From positions 5,574,282 through 5,638,281 of the forward strand of contig JACTAT010000010.1 of the NCBI GenBank assembly GCA_014526335.1: a stretch of 64,000 bases of DNA, read 5' to 3'. The position numbers and the translations under genes were made by a program. Numbering within the stretch: position 1 is the stretch's first letter; every line of letters begins with the position of its first letter. Source of the DNA: Chrysaora quinquecirrha (Eukaryota > Cnidaria > Scyphozoa > Semaeostomeae > Pelagiidae). Positions 21,088-44,553 of this stretch are shown here, one piece after another. The notes beneath the pieces are model-generated. The model did no database searches and was not told the origin of the DNA. It was given only the letters and a program-made list of their open reading frames with translations.

Positions 21088-21468
21088 TCCAGCCCACACC
21101 CAACCCAATCAGACAGATAACCACAGAGTACAGACAAACATGTGCCTTTCAAGGAATGACCCTTCCTTGTTTATTTCGTGTTTTCAATGTATGCTTCGAC
21201 AAGCAGGTGCTATTTTGTTAGTTTTGAATCATATCACCAAACCATTCTGGTGTTAGAGTTATAAATTCGTACTTATCGCGATGAAAAACGTCGTGTTTGA
21301 AAACAGGCTACAATGTTGTTATTACTGAGCCAAAAGAGTATTGAAACATTAATGCAACTCAAAAAGCTCGAACCAACATTTCTGAACATGTTCAAGTTTT
21401 TAGTGGCATTTTTATAAAATTTTGACAAAAGCGCGTGCATTTTTTGAACCATTACCATGGGTTAGAAG

Positions 21469-21707
21469 TGTTAGAAATATTGACGTATAGAAGTATTGGA
21501 CAATAGTAAAGGACATTCGTTCCGGGTTTTATCCCGCACATTTTGTTATTTGATATACTCGTGTTTTGTTACGTAATTTAGTGTGTGTGTGTAAAAATCG
21601 AGCATGGCGTGTTAGTTTTGCTGCTGTTTGTAGAATATATTGCTCACGAAAAAATCAATCCAGAGTATTTGTTTCTTATCGACTCGCACGGTTGGGGTTT
21701 TCCAACA
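21469..21707 (+). repeat. BEL 5' LTR
   Basis: 239 bp, starting TGTTAGAAATATTGACGTAT and ending GGTTTTCCAACA. No difference from the 3' LTR was found on reading. Confidence 0.93.
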
Positions 21708-21777
21708 TACTGGCACCTCCGACGAGACCACTTGGGGTCTAGAAATATTCTGGTAAAGTTTTTTGTGATCAAGAAAG

Positions 21778-24582
21778 ATGTCTGAAGAAGGCGACCTTGT
21801 AGGCCTAGCATCAAACAGAGAAATGTCAGTGCTTGAGGATCTCAAAGCAGAAAGAGAAGTATTTAAAGAGGCATTAGAAGATTCAATTTCACGATTAAAT
21901 GAAATAAATGGTGTCGAACAAGTCGACGAAAGATTGGTAAGCGAAATTAAAGAGCTACAATTTGTAATTGAGCCTAGCTTAGTTGAGATAAGGGGCCGTC
22001 CAAAAATCCATTTCGTCACGGATAGCGGAATTTGGCCGTTATGGGGGGAGGGGGTTCATCAAGAATCCGTTAAGCGTGACGGAATTGAACCTAAGATAAT
22101 TTATCTCACCTTATGCGAATTCCGAAGTTAAAAAAGCTACAAAAAAATCCCAAAAGAGTCAAATAGAGTAGATCTGACAAGGAGTATTACAGACAGCACC
22201 ATCTGTTGGCAAGCAAAGACATCAAAACAAATTCGCTCGGTTTTAGGCCCATTGCGAAAAATTTGCAAGCCGTTTTGAGTTCATAAATTATTATACATTC
22301 ATTATACACTCAAAGCAAAAGTTTCACACAAATTCAGCATTTCTCAAGCTTCTCGCAAGCACAGACACAAAAGCAACAAAGAGAAAGAATATTTTTCCGA
22401 AGTTACCCAACAGCCCGACTGCAGAGTGATCCTTGACAGTAGCATCCGGGCTAATGTATGTAGAGGCCTAGCATCTTCACATAAAAAATCTTGGGTCCGT
22501 TAAGGAGGGGGGGGGAGGGGGTATCAAAAGTTAGCGGCCAAATTCCGCTATCCGTGACGAAATGGATTTTTGGACGACCCCTAAAGGATTTAGATGTGAG
22601 AATTCAAAATGAAATAAAAGAATTGAAATTGAGAGCTAATTTAGTTGATGAGATAAAACGTAGTAGATCTTATGCTGCAAGGATACAAGTAGCATTAAAT
22701 AAGGCCATAGAATTAGCAAAGAAAGGGGTAAAGAAACAAGACAGTTCAACTTTGAGCCTGCTTGGAGGGTTACGGGAGACTCCAAGAGATTTGAATAGCC
22801 AAGCACCAACTAAAATTATGTCGCCAGGTAGTCTGTTTTCAAGTTTTCCTGGTCCTGAGCTAAATAATACAGCAAATGAGAATTATGCCACACATGATTA
22901 TGGGGGGAGAGTAAATCCCAGACAAGTGTCCTTTGGGCAACCAGCAATATTTGGTCAGCAAGACTCATTGGGACAATTTGGAATTTTTGAACAGTCTAGG
23001 AATATGGGACAAACTGAAATCGCTGGACAGTTTGGAAATGTTGGACAGTTTCACCCACAGCATAATCCCTTTGTAGGGAGCCTAGGTCACTCTATGGGGA
23101 ATGAAATGAGAGCCACCAGAAATGAAAGTAATTTTGGGAATCAAAATATTGTGAAATTGCCTAAGTTGCAGCTAAAACGCTTTGATGGCGACCCAATGAA
23201 ATGGCTAGAGTTTTGGGAGAATTTCCAAAGAAATGTCCATGATAACCCAGGATATGCTGATGTACATAAGATGTCATATTTGAAGGCTTGTTTGGATGGG
23301 GCTGCAAGTACAACTATCGCAAATTTATGCATCATAGGCAATAATTACAAACCAGCAGTAGAAGTATTGAAAGCTAAGTATGGCCAAACTGGATTGTTAA
23401 AAGGAGCGCACATGGCAGCATTGAAGGCAACACAAGCAGTTTTTAGTCCAAGAGATATGACTAAGTTGAGGAAGTTTTATGAAGAGGTTGACTCGCACTA
23501 CAAAGCACTATCAGTTTTAGGAGTTCCCGGAGAACACTACTCAGTAGCAGTTGTACCAGAGTTAATGAGCAAAATACCTAGGGAAATTGCCATCAACATT
23601 CGTCGTCAAGGAAGTCAATCATGAATGGATGATCGGAGAATTCTTGGAAAAGCTATGGCAAGAACTAGTAATCAGGAGTGCAAATGAAAGCCAAGGTCAA
23701 CCAGCAGTAGAGAAGAAAAGAGAGGGACGACTGTTAGCTGTCAGTAGTACAACATGTGTTTTTTGCCTTGGAGAACATCAAAGTAAAGAGTGCAGTCAAG
23801 TTCAAGAGATTGACAAAAGAAAAGGGATCCTAAAGAAATACAATAGATGTTTTCAATGTCTTGAAAGGACATATTCAAAGAAAATGTAGGGATAAAACCG
23901 AATGTGATAAGTGTAAGAAAACAGGTCACCATGTGTCAATCTGCAAAGAGGAAACGACGCCAAACTTGCATGTTACAGCGAAAGGAGCCATAGCGTACCA
24001 GACCTTGCAAGCAAAGATTAATATTCCAGGAAAGGAGCAAGTTCCATGTAGATTATTGCTAGACACTGGAAGTGACAAGACTTATATTGTGCAAAAGATT
24101 GCTGACAAGTTAAAGGGTAAACCGATTCGTTATGAGACCAAAATCTTGGATACGATTCATGGAAGCAGAAGCCATAGATGTTCTATTTATGAACTTGAAG
24201 TGAGGAATATGAATGGAGAGATCAAGTTTACTACAGAAGCTGCAACATTGAGTAAATTGACCACTGTAAGAAATGCAAGACCTGAAATTGTGCAGCAAAG
24301 ATTCGAGCACCTGAAAGATATTGAGTTCTCTGATGTTTCAAAACATGATGAGCTAGAAGTGCATGCTATCATCGGCCTGGAAGATTTGTGCAAGGTAAAG
24401 ACAGGACGTATGATACAGGGGGAGAAAAACCAACCCATTGCAGAAGAAACAACATTAGGGTGGACACTTGTAGGACCGACTTATCAAGGCACCAATGAAT
24501 GCAATCAGGAAAGTAGCTTGCTGTTTTGTAGAGAAGGCAATCAGAAGATTTCCTCAGAAGTAGAAAGATTATGGGACCTAGA
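21778..24582 (+). pseudogene. BEL gag and aspartic protease region, interrupted
   Basis: It starts at ATG 21,778 with an acidic coiled-coil-like segment, is cut at 21,992 by a MITE and resumes at 22,585. The middle is Gln/Gly/Phe-rich, followed by the gag core (LPKLQLKRFDGDPMKWLEFW). One-base frame breaks lie near 23,615 and 23,857, the second inside a zinc knuckle. CCHC-type knuckles are visible as CVFCLGEHQSKEC and CDKCKKTGHHVSIC. The protease motif LLLDTGSDKTYI is at about 24,055. The frame runs into the second insertion at 24,583. Order and motifs are typical of BEL/Pao. Confidence 0.85.
21992..22581. mobile_element. 590-bp Harbinger-like MITE inside BEL gag
   Basis: TIRs are GGGGCCGTCCAAAAATCCAT and, inverted, GGGGTCGTCCAAAAATCCAT, continuing for about 50 bp. 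TAA flanks both ends (21,989-21,991 and 22,582-22,584), the 3-bp TWA target preferred by PIF/Harbinger transposons. The gag frames on the two sides are in register once the insert and one TAA are discounted, showing a clean insertion. No transposase is encoded. Confidence 0.82.
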
Positions 24583-25899
24583 CCCGGGGGTGAAGCTGCC
24601 CAAGATCAGGGACGGGGACTTGAGTAGGTGACCAAGCCAAACGTACCCAAGACTGGGGTGGATAATTTGAAATTATACCCAAGACTGGGGGTAACTGTCA
24701 CAGAAAAATTACTCCAAATTGGGGGGGGGGGTCCCACACTCACAAAAACATTTAAAATGCAAAGCACCTAGGTATTAATTCCAGTCAAATTGTGTAGAAG
24801 CTCTGAAAAATGTATCTTGCTCAAAAGTACATGAGTAAAACTACAATAACGAAAATAGCAGGAACAAAAAACCAGCCAAATTCTTTAACAAAGTCTAAAG
24901 ACCGGTTTATCTCCAGCAAAATTAATCATCCAGAGGGCCAGAGTTGGGTCAACATTGTAACTGTTGTTTCCAATTCATGATTACTTGCCCTAAGTTTACC
25001 AATAATCTCTGTTATTTTAATAACACAAGTTCTTTTGATACCATTTTTTTCTTATCTCCCTCTAAAGAGAAACCTTATCTGCCACAAAATAAACCTTGTC
25101 TTGTTTCTTTCGTCCATTTTGTTAAATGAAAGTGCGGAAAGCGAAAGCGAGGTGATATGTGATCAAGCGAGGTCAATAGCAAATGGCTCATTTTCGAAAG
25201 TGACGTTCCAGGGCCTATCTACCTGTTTTTCTGCCAAATGTTCTCACAGCTGATGATTAATAACTACAGACTGATTAATTGATTCTAAAAACGAAACCTA
25301 GTTTTTATTCAAGGTGAAAGATGATTCTTGATGCCACACTAAAAAAGTGGATTATTTGTTATCTACCTACTTTTGCTGAGACACTAACTTGGAGACTAGA
25401 GGTTTTATGGACCTATGCAGCATAAGCAGCATATATGCAGTATCTAGAGTATTATTGGTTTTTTGCCATCGGAGATGAGGTGGCTGCAGGATAGCTATAA
25501 AATGGAATTTCTGCATGAGGTGAGATCATGCCAGAATTGCTGCAGGAGAACTGAACTGGTACTACTTAAAAGAAGGAGGAATTGGCTCCAGTTTACATTC
25601 AGACAAAAGACTTGAATAAGTTGTAGTAAAAACAAGATATAAATTGATTGAATCAAGGTACAAAGCAGCAATCAATTTGGCCCAATAATTGATGAATCTG
25701 TATCCCTCAACCTGGAAGTGATAGATGTCGTGGCCAAACTGACTCTTGGGACAGAAAGAATCTTCTTAAAAGATTGTACTGTAGTTGAACCGAGTTTATG
25801 ACCCAAAACTGGGGGTCGATGGGGATTGATGGAAATTTATGACCCAAAACTGGGGTCCACAAGTCCCCGTCCCTTATCTTGGGCAGCTTCACCCCCGGG
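24583..25899. mobile_element. 1.3-kb non-autonomous transposon with 8-bp target duplication
   Basis: TIRs begin CCCGGGGGTGAAGCTGCCCA at both ends and extend for about 40 bp, to GGGGACTTG. GACCTAGA flanks both sides (24,575-24,582 and 25,900-25,907); a ninth base is ambiguous. Subterminal 'gacccaaaactggg' / 'acccaagactgggg' words repeat twice at each end. Eight bases suits hAT, P or Merlin; the termini are not typical hAT CAGGG, so the superfamily is open. No coding ORF. The BEL pol frame is in register across it. Confidence 0.8.
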
Positions 25900-25907
25900 G
25901 ACCTAGA

Positions 25908-28900
25908 GACTGTGGGTATAAGAGAAGATGATCCAGTCCACACAGACTTTAAGGATACAGTAAGGTTCAATGGCACACGCTATGTTGTCCAGTTACCATG
26001 GAAATCTGAGGCGATAAAATCATCACTGCCAGACAACAGACAGTTATCAGAAAAACGATTGAAATCTCAGTTGAAGCGACTTGCAGCAGTACCAGAGCAA
26101 TTGAAAGCGTATGATCAGGTGATACAAGAACAGATAGATGCTGGAATAGTTGAAAGGGTACCTGAAGGAGAAGCCAAGGGACAGAGGCACTACATTCCAC
26201 ACCACGCGGTGATTAGGCAAGAAGCAGAATCAACTAAAGTTAGAATAGTCTTCGACGCTTCGGCAAAGGAAAGGAAAGGTAGCAGATCACTAAATGAGTG
26301 TCTTCACAAGGGACCTTCATTGATGCCGTTGTTGTTAGATGTCTTGTTGCGTTTTAGAATGTATCCTGTTGCACTTGTTGGGGATGTAAAGAAGGCGTTT
26401 CATCAGATAGAGATTTCCGAGGAAGACAGGGATAGTTTGAGGTTTCTGTGGGTTGACGATACAAATGGTCAGGTTGCGTGGAAGGTGAATGAATGGCGGT
26501 TTACGAGGGTAATCTTTGGGGCTGGTCCGAGTCCATTTTTGTTAAATGCTACGTTGAGAAAACATTTGGAAAGTTATGAAAGAGAGGATCCGGGTTTTGT
26601 TAGAAGAGTCATGTATAGTCTGTTTGTGGATGATGTGGTTTGTGGTGCAAGCAATTCTGAGGAAGCTGTAAGGTTGCAGAGGAAACTAACAGAGGTCATG
26701 AAAGGTGGTGGATTCGATCTTCATAAGTGGAAGACAAACAAACCAGAAGTGAAAGACAGTCTAGAGAATGAGATTGTACAGAGTACAGATGAAACATTTG
26801 CCGAACAAAGTTTAAATCAGCATGTTGGTCAGACCAAGGTTTTAGGAATAAAGTGGACAGAAAGTTCAGATGAAATGGCCGTCAGCCTTGCTCAAATAAT
26901 CGAAGAGAGAAAGGAATTCTTGACAAAGAGAGAACTGCTCAGTAAACTTTCTCAAATATACGATCCATTGGGACTTGTAGGTCCAGTTACTATCATTGCT
27001 AGAAAGATATTTCAAGATGTGTGCAAAGCAGAGACAGATTGGGACAGTATGGTCAGCAGAGAAATTCAGGAAAGATGGGAGTTGTTTGTCAAGCAACTAG
27101 AGTCAATGTCAGAAGTACGATTTCAAAGATGTGTTGTACCTGATGCGACCTTGGATTCAGTAACAATCCACACATTTGCTGATGCAAGCAAGTCTGCATA
27201 CTGTGCTGCTGTGTACGTCGTAACTAAGTCAGCTGGTATAGTTCAAAGTCGTTTGTTGACTGCAAAGACCAGATTATCACCACTCAAGAAGGAACTTACT
27301 ATTCCACGCTTGGAGTTAACAGCTGCAAGATGCGCATCAAGGTTGATGACAACAGTCATTGAAGCATTAAAGGAAGTTGAAGTGAAAGGCGTTTTTATGT
27401 GGACAGACAGTTGTACCGTGCTACACTGGTTGGAAAGAAGAGGTCAGTATCGCCAGTTTGTCGAGCATCGTATAACAGAAATAGAGAAGTTAACTGGTAA
27501 AGCCAAATGGGGTTATTGTCCCACAACTCAAAATCCTGCAGATATGGGGACAAGAGGAAAAGGCCCAGAGATATTAAGCCAGAGTCAGTTGTGGTGGCAG
27601 GGACCTGAATGGTTACTAACAAACGATTGGCCAAAACAACCACAGTTGATTGAAAGAGTTGAAGTAGGTGAGGAAGAAATTAAACCCGTCTTACAGGTTA
27701 CATCTGTAAAGAAGACCAAAGGTTTATCAGCATTAATTGATTTAAAGGATTACAGCACAAAAATCAGATTACTTCGCGTTACTGCATGGATTCTACGTTT
27801 TGTAAAGAACTGTAGGCAGAAAGGAAAGTCTGAATCGCCATATCTGATAGTAGCTGAAGTTAAAGATGCAGAAGAAAGATGGATAAAGGAGAGCCAAATG
27901 GAAATCGAAAGTGATCAAAATTATGAACACTTAGTGCAGCAGTTGAACATCGTTAAACTGGATGGAGTTATGCGCTGCAAAGGGAGGCTCCAATATTCAG
28001 ATATATCATTAGAAGCAAAAAACCCCGTATTGTTGCCAAGAGAGAATGGGTACACCTATCTTGTTGTGAAAGAAGCACACGAAAGATTGATTCATGGAGG
28101 AGTAATTACAACTCTAGCAGAGATTAGACAACAATTTTGGATTCCTAAGGGAAGACAAGTTGTAAAGAAAGTCATTCGACAATGTAATGATTGTGCAAAA
28201 AGAAGTTCTAAGATATTGAAAGGAACAGTTACTGCACCGTTGCCTGAACTTAGAGTGAAGCAAGCAAGACCCTTTGAAGTAGTAGGATGCGATTTTGCTG
28301 GTCCGATATACCTGCAAAACAATGAAAAATCCTACATTGCACTTTTTACTTGTGCCGTCACTCGAGCTGTTCATCTGGAGCTGTCAACGGACATGACAGC
28401 GTTAGAGTTCCGAGCTGTTCTCCAGAGATTTATGAGTCGCAGAGGAACACCGAGCACTATAATAAGTGACAATGCAAAAACCTTTAAGAGCACAGGAAAG
28501 TATCTAAAGAAAATATGCCAAGAAGTACAATTGCAAGATTATCTCACTGCAAGACAAATACATTGGAAATTTAATATCGCTAAGGCACCGTGGCAAGGTG
28601 GATTTTTCGAAAGAATGGTAGGGATTTCGAAGTCAACGCTGTTCAAGGTTTTGGGACGCTCTAAACTAAGTTTCAGAGAGGTTGAGACACTGCTCATACA
28701 AGTTGAAGGTTTAATGAACAACAGGCCTTTGACTTACCAAACGGATGAGCTTGAAGACGAACCTCTAACACCGAATCACATGATATTTGGTTTCGCATTG
28801 CCAACTATCGCTAGTGATACAAATACAGAAATCGACGAAGATGAAGATTATGCGACAACTGTGAATAAGAGATTAAAGTATATTTCAACCCTAAAGAAAC

Positions 28901-29301
28901 ACTTGTGGAAAAGATGGACACGTGAATATTTACAAGGACTGCAAGAGTATCATAGACAAAATAATCAACTAGCTAAAGTACCTGAGCTAGGACAAATTGT
29001 TCTTATTGTGGATAAAACAACCCAGAAGAGATATTGGAGAATGGGCAAGGTTATCGGTCATATTAAGAGTAGAGATGGAATAATTAGAGCTGTTCAGCTC
29101 CATACGTTGAGCCAAGGACAATTGATTGAAATTCAAAGACCGTTGCAGGGTATTACTTGTTTAGAATTGAAAGGACCGTTACCAGAGAAGAAATCTAAAG
29201 CAGATGGTGAACAATGGAATAAAAGAACTAAGAGACTTGCTACGTTTGCGGGTGAAGAAAGAAGAGAACTACAAACTGAGATCTTAAATCAAGAAGATTG
29301 A
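25908..29301 (+). CDS. BEL/Pao Pol: RT, RNase H, integrase
   Basis: One open frame of about 1,130 residues lies downstream of the second insertion. The RT has VRIVFDASAK, VGDVKKAFHQI (motif A) and LFVDDVVCG (motif C, near 26,625). RNase H shows HTFADASKSAY (27,170) and MWTDSCTVLHW (27,400). The integrase has an HHCC zinc region (HERLIHGG to QCNDCAKRS, 28,080-28,200) and a DDE core: CDFAGP (about 28,290), IISDNAKTF (about 28,460) and GGFFERMVG (about 28,600). A C-terminal domain follows, ending before TGA at 29,301. The Pol frame itself is undamaged; what is lost is its connection to the upstream gag-protease frame. It reverse-transcribes and integrates the element within its capsid particle (family knowledge). 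Confidence 0.9.
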
Positions 29302-29319
29302 CTTCTTGATTGGGGGGAG

Positions 29320-29558
29320 TGTTAGAAATATTGACGTATAGAAGTATTGGACAATAGTAAAGGACATTCGTTCCGGGTTTTATCCCGCACATTTTGTTAT
29401 TTGATATACTCGTGTTTTGTTACGTAATTTAGTGTGTGTGTGTAAAAATCGAGCATGGCGTGTTAGTTTTGCTGCTGTTTGTAGAATATATTGCTCACGA
29501 AAAAATCAATCCAGAGTATTTGTTTCTTATCGACTCGCACGGTTGGGGTTTTCCAACA
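29320..29558 (+). repeat. BEL 3' LTR
   Basis: 239 bp and apparently identical to 21,469-21,707; preceded by the polypurine tract and followed by the GAAG target duplicate. Confidence 0.93.
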
Positions 29559-29971
29559 GAAGTCTTGTGATGTTCGCCCTCTCTTTTCGTTCTCAGAATA
29601 AAGGAAATATCTTTCAAATGAGTTTAAATGAAAAAAAGAAAATAATTCACCAGATTAAAGGTTAATCTCGTTATTTTCGAAAAAATGTGTTCGTGCTGTC
29701 GTTCGCGCTTCTTTCTTTTTCAGTCCATCGAACGGGAATCTCCCCTCGCGGCAGCTGCAGGTGTTGTTTGGATGAATAGCTTCTCACGTGACCGAGTCAG
29801 ACCAAATCTGGTCTAGACCTTAAGTCTACGCATGCGCAGAACGTAAAAAACCGGTTTAACTAGTTTGTTTACAGGTACAGCCTGGGCTCGGTTTCTTCAC
29901 AGACCAAGTTGAAAATTTTTCATTTGAGCTTTTGGCTGGAAACGAAAAAGGCGCTGAATCCGAAATTCAAA

Positions 29972-40256
<10,285 letters not shown>

Positions 40257-41267
40257 ATGGAAGTGGAAATCCCATGATGCAATGCAATACATGCAGAAGC
40301 ATGGTATAAAGAAAAGTCAAGAACGAAATCACTGCCTCAAAGGTATTTCACAATATACATCCTGTGATAAGCTAGCTTTCAAATCAATAAGAATCCGTTA
40401 ACTATAAAGTTAAATTTATGAAGAAACGTTAGAATGACACGATTTTGGGGCTTGTACCAATTTCCTCAATCAGCTAATTTGAAGTATAAAATTCATTGCT
40501 AATTCATAATTATTGAGCGTTGTAATCTTGAAAGAAATTTTGGTTAAATGTGTTCTGTGAACGGTCAACTGAAAGTTGGAACCGACCTTGTAGTTGTTGT
40601 TGTATATTAGGTAAGCGTAAACTTAGAATGTTTTGATTGCTGTTAGTAGCAAAGGGTTTTTTCTTGCGATTTCAAATTCATTTCCGATTATTGAGAAACG
40701 AGCATTCTCCTGAACCTGTCGTTGCTATTGGTCCATTTATTGTTCCTGTATCATACATGGTCCAAACTAGGCACCAGACGTCTAAACTTTGTTCTAACGT
40801 CGACATCACTGCATCAAACATTTTGGCAAACTGCTTTCTGCATTTTTGCTGTGCTGTTACAAGCGATAAGGATGCTAAACGACAACAAATTGTATAAAAA
40901 ATGTAGCTAGTCAGTAGCTGCACATCTCCAGTTACATTTAGTTATGGAATAACCCCCTCCCATCGTGGGAGTCCCTTATATTGACAACGAATATGGATTA
41001 GAACGGAAACATGTTTGAAATCGCAGAAAATAGCTCTTTAATCGTATGTATGTCTGAGTTACCCTTGATTTCCTGGCATCTAATACTTTTAGATTATTTA
41101 ATGTGTTTGTCAGTTGCTAGTTTCGTTATCATTATTTATTATTGATTGTATAGTAGTAGCGATTTTCTTCTAATTGTCACTAAGTTATTTCATCGTATTG
41201 CAGTTAAGTTAGATGAAAGCACTCGCAGCTAGAGAAATAGTTGTATAGAGCTAGAGCATCCCTGGAA
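40257..41267. other. 3' flank of RING gene, no further gene seen
   Basis: This probably contains the 3' UTR; I found no canonical AATAAA close to the stop. Open frames near 40,640-40,920 overlap on both strands without domains or splice support. Confidence 0.4.
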
Positions 41268-42452
41268 TTAGGCCCTGGCCAAACTATCAAACATTGTTGG
41301 TCAAACATATGAGATTCGCTGTACAAGTTATGTTAGACCCTTTGGCAACGTTTTTTTTTAATAAGCAACCGCTCAATAAACAACTAGGGCTGAACTGATC
41401 TTAACATTAAGCAACTGAGGGCTCAATTGAATGAACAACCAAGTTTATTCTCTTTCTTGTGTTAGGAAATTGTTTGTTCTTATGTTTTGTATGTTAAAGT
41501 TGTTTAGCTAACGTGTGTCCCAAAAGTCGTGTTGTAGGCCTAACAGTTGATGATTTTGACCCGCGCAGTCAGGGGTGGTTGTAAGGTACAAAAAATGTTA
41601 AGCAACTTTTAAGCAACTTTGTGGGCTGAAATGTCTAAAATTTTAAGCAACTTTGAGGGCTGAAATGTCTAAAATTTTAAGCAACTTTGATGGCTGAAAT
41701 GTCTAAAATTTTAAGCAACTTTGAGGGCTGAAATGTCTAAAATTTTAAGCAACTTTGAGGGCTGGACAAAGGTCCAGTTGCTTATTAAAAGAAGTGTACC
41801 AGTAGAATTGTTTAGCCAATTTGAAAAACTTCAAAACCATGTGATTTGTCACAAGCAAACATGTTCGACGCGCAGTGAGTGTTCGACGTGACCAAACGGG
41901 TCAGCATTTTGTTTGATGATCAAATTTCAAATGTTTGACAAACAATGTTTTGTCATTTGGTCAAAGTCAAACCCTTCGATACAACTCATGTGATAAGGAA
42001 CATATAACTTCGATTTATTTATTTTTTTGCCTTATTTTTGTTTATTTACTCTATTGTTGTTTAGTTTTTAAAACGTGTTGATTTTTGCATGTATAGTATA
42101 ACGTTATTGTAAATTCTATTTTTTTCGTATAATTATGCACTAATTATTATTTACGTATTTGTCGTTTAACGCAACCAAGATTAAAATATTTATAAATATC
42201 ATTCAAAGCCTTGGTTTTGTTTTGTGATTTTAAGTGTTACGGAGGAGCACTCGAACTGTTTTACGTAAAATTTGTAATTTAAGGCCAATGCAATTAATTA
42301 AACATTGTTTGTTAAATGTTTGGAACAGGCTTTTCAAATGATATTTTCCCCTTTGGTTACGTCACAAAACATTTGCATCACAAACATTTTTCAGAAGTTA
42401 AGCGAAATATGTTTGACCAGCAATGATTTGTGGTTTGGTCAGCCGTTAAAAT
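41268..42452. repeat. Cluster of CAAACATT and 'aagcaact' repeats
   Basis: CAAACATT-family words occur at 41,268-41,345, 41,868-41,965 and 42,290-42,452. Between them (about 41,346-41,800) is an 'ataagcaac' MITE relative whose interior has expanded: GGGCTGAAATGTCTAAAATT recurs at 41,623, 41,657, 41,691, 41,725 and partly 41,759, an exact 34-bp period. Confidence 0.75.
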
Positions 42453-42807
42453 ATGTAAATTGTTAGGAGGCTCTGAAATGTACTTATATGTCTAGTACTC
42501 GCACTGATAATTATTGCTCGCTCGTTTGTGATGTTGTTGGTTGCGTTTCTCTGGGCCTTTTTAGCGAATTTCGTTCTGCTAGCTTTTTAGCGAATTTCAT
42601 AGCTTTAGGCCCAATATCTAACTTGCTACGCTTTTGATTAGAAAAGCAAGCGAATTTACATATAATAATGAACACATTTCGACAAGCACCGCACTATTCC
42701 AAACCATTTTTAGGCCTAAAGCTTACGATTTTCATTGGCTTCGTATAGAGTAAACTCGCGCCAAAATTGAAATCTTGTCGACTTTTTCATCACCCGTCGC
42801 CGGCAAG

Positions 42808-42842
42808 ATGGCGGTAACGAGCACTCGGAGAGGTAGTTTCAT
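42808..42842 (+). CDS. Possible first coding exon, uncertain
   Basis: GGCAAGATGGCGGTAACG is a good start context and a YY1-like motif, in a locally CpG-richer stretch. The frame could leave at AGAG|GTAGTT, a weak donor. No downstream partner exon was found, so it may be only a promoter remnant. Confidence 0.2.
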
Positions 42843-44509
42843 TTGTCTTTCGTCTTATTTCACCAACAAACACTGTCGTGAATAATTAGCCCAGAAAACG
42901 CACCACGAATTGTTCCTTATCGCGTCGCTGTTATTTAAGTTAGCTAAGCTATAGTGTCATAAACTTAATTCAAATTGTTGAAATGCTCACTAAATGTATA
43001 AATGTATTTAACTCTGTAGAATCAACAAGTTGTGTCATGTACTGTAATTATATAGAAATTGTCAAGTTAATGTAAGGTTGATGATATGTATATCTGTTGA
43101 ATACATTGACTCCTTTGTCCTATTGTCTTCTCTGCAATGTAATGGTAGATTTGTTAAGATGAAGAGTTCTTGTGCTGGAAGAACAAGTGTAATATTACTC
43201 TAACGCTATTTTCACCATTGATGGTTTTTAACATAACATTTTAGCACCAGATTATTTTATCTTATGGAAACTTTTGCCAGAAATCAAAGTAGTTCCTAGA
43301 CTTATTACACTACTCTCATGTTCCGCTGACACAATCCAGATCAACAACCACAACAATTTGCTACATAAAAGAACACCAGTTTCCAGACTACGGTGGATTT
43401 TCTACTTCAAAAGAATCTAAGCGTTTCGATCACTGATCAGTGGTATCGATACGAATCGTAATATGGCGCGAGCGCAGATGAATCTAGAATAGACTTGTTC
43501 TGCGGAGTACGGTAGGAATTGCCTGTTTAAACTTAACTTCAAGTCAACTTCTTCACGGAGTTCTTTTGTGTATCACAGCAAAACAGCGAGCCAAGAGCCT
43601 TTTGTTTTTTATAGTCTTTTAGAATTAAAAGCACAATCGTTCGTCTGCCGAGGAGAAGCATTGTTAATGTTTTTCATAGCAGAAACAAGAGAAACGAGAA
43701 AGAACAGCAAATTAGCGCCAAAATGTATTTGGATACGCGAACTGTGTCCAGTTTCCTATTCATGTCGATACGCGCATTAATTTTGTTAATTGGAAATCCG
43801 CCTTCAAGGTGGTAGCTGCAAAAACCGGGGCCTGTTGAACTGATCTTCCCGCGCAAAAACACGCTAGATCTCTCTCGTGCCTGTCTCGGATGATAACGTA
43901 ACTCTTCTTTTCTATCAAATATTTCTATCAAATACGGGTCTCTGGCAATTGAAACAACTGAATCATTATCGCTCTTGCATGGCTCAGAAGTCGCCCAACT
44001 CGTTGAGATTGCGCTTTGAGCATGAGAAATCTGTTGAAGTTTTGCTCCACAATTGAATTAAGACATAGGCAGAATGTCAAAAGAAGTGACGCGATTCCGC
44101 ATGATTCATAAAAAGTTCTATTGCTGTCTCTCGATTAGAGTTGAAAAACTACTCCTTCGAAGAACTCTTCGGGGAATTTTTCGCTGGAAGGCATCCATGT
44201 TGTCCTTTATTCGACAAACTATTTGTGAATGGATAAGATAGGCTATATCCCTTGGGATTTTCTTCTCATTCAATAAGACCTCTTCGTTATACTGTTTGAA
44301 GTTATACAGATTGCAGACGGACGAACACAGTTGAGTGCTTGGTCTGCAAATGAAGAAATGGCCTAAGGCAGAACTGTCATCATGGTCAAGCCTGCTCAGT
44401 CTTGGAGTCTGTGCGGCTTTCATTGTGATGCGTTTGGGCCTTTATTTCTATGATGTTCAGCGCTGTAAAGTAGAATTTTGGATGGAGAATTATATGCAGT
44501 AAGTCATTA
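42843..44509. other. No gene seen
   Basis: AT-rich sequence; a fragment near 43,296-43,380 is shared with about 200-290. No exon I can support. Confidence 0.4.
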
Positions 44510-44553
44510 CACTCTTTTCTTTTTATAAGAACAACTTTATAAGAGCACGAGCC

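Larger units (their letters stand above)
21469..29558 (+). mobile_element. BEL/Pao LTR retrotransposon, full length but interrupted
   Basis: Two 239-bp LTRs (TGTTAG...CCAACA) flank gag, protease, RT, RNase H and integrase in BEL order. GAAG lies outside both ends as a 4-bp target duplication. A purine-rich tract (TTGGGGGGAG) precedes the 3' LTR. A possible primer site (TGGCACCTCC) begins three bases after the 5' LTR; I did not identify the tRNA. The LTRs look identical by eye, implying a recent insertion. Even so, the coding region contains two DNA transposons (21,992-22,581 and 24,583-25,899) and at least two single-base frame breaks, so this copy cannot make its polyprotein. Confidence 0.92.
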
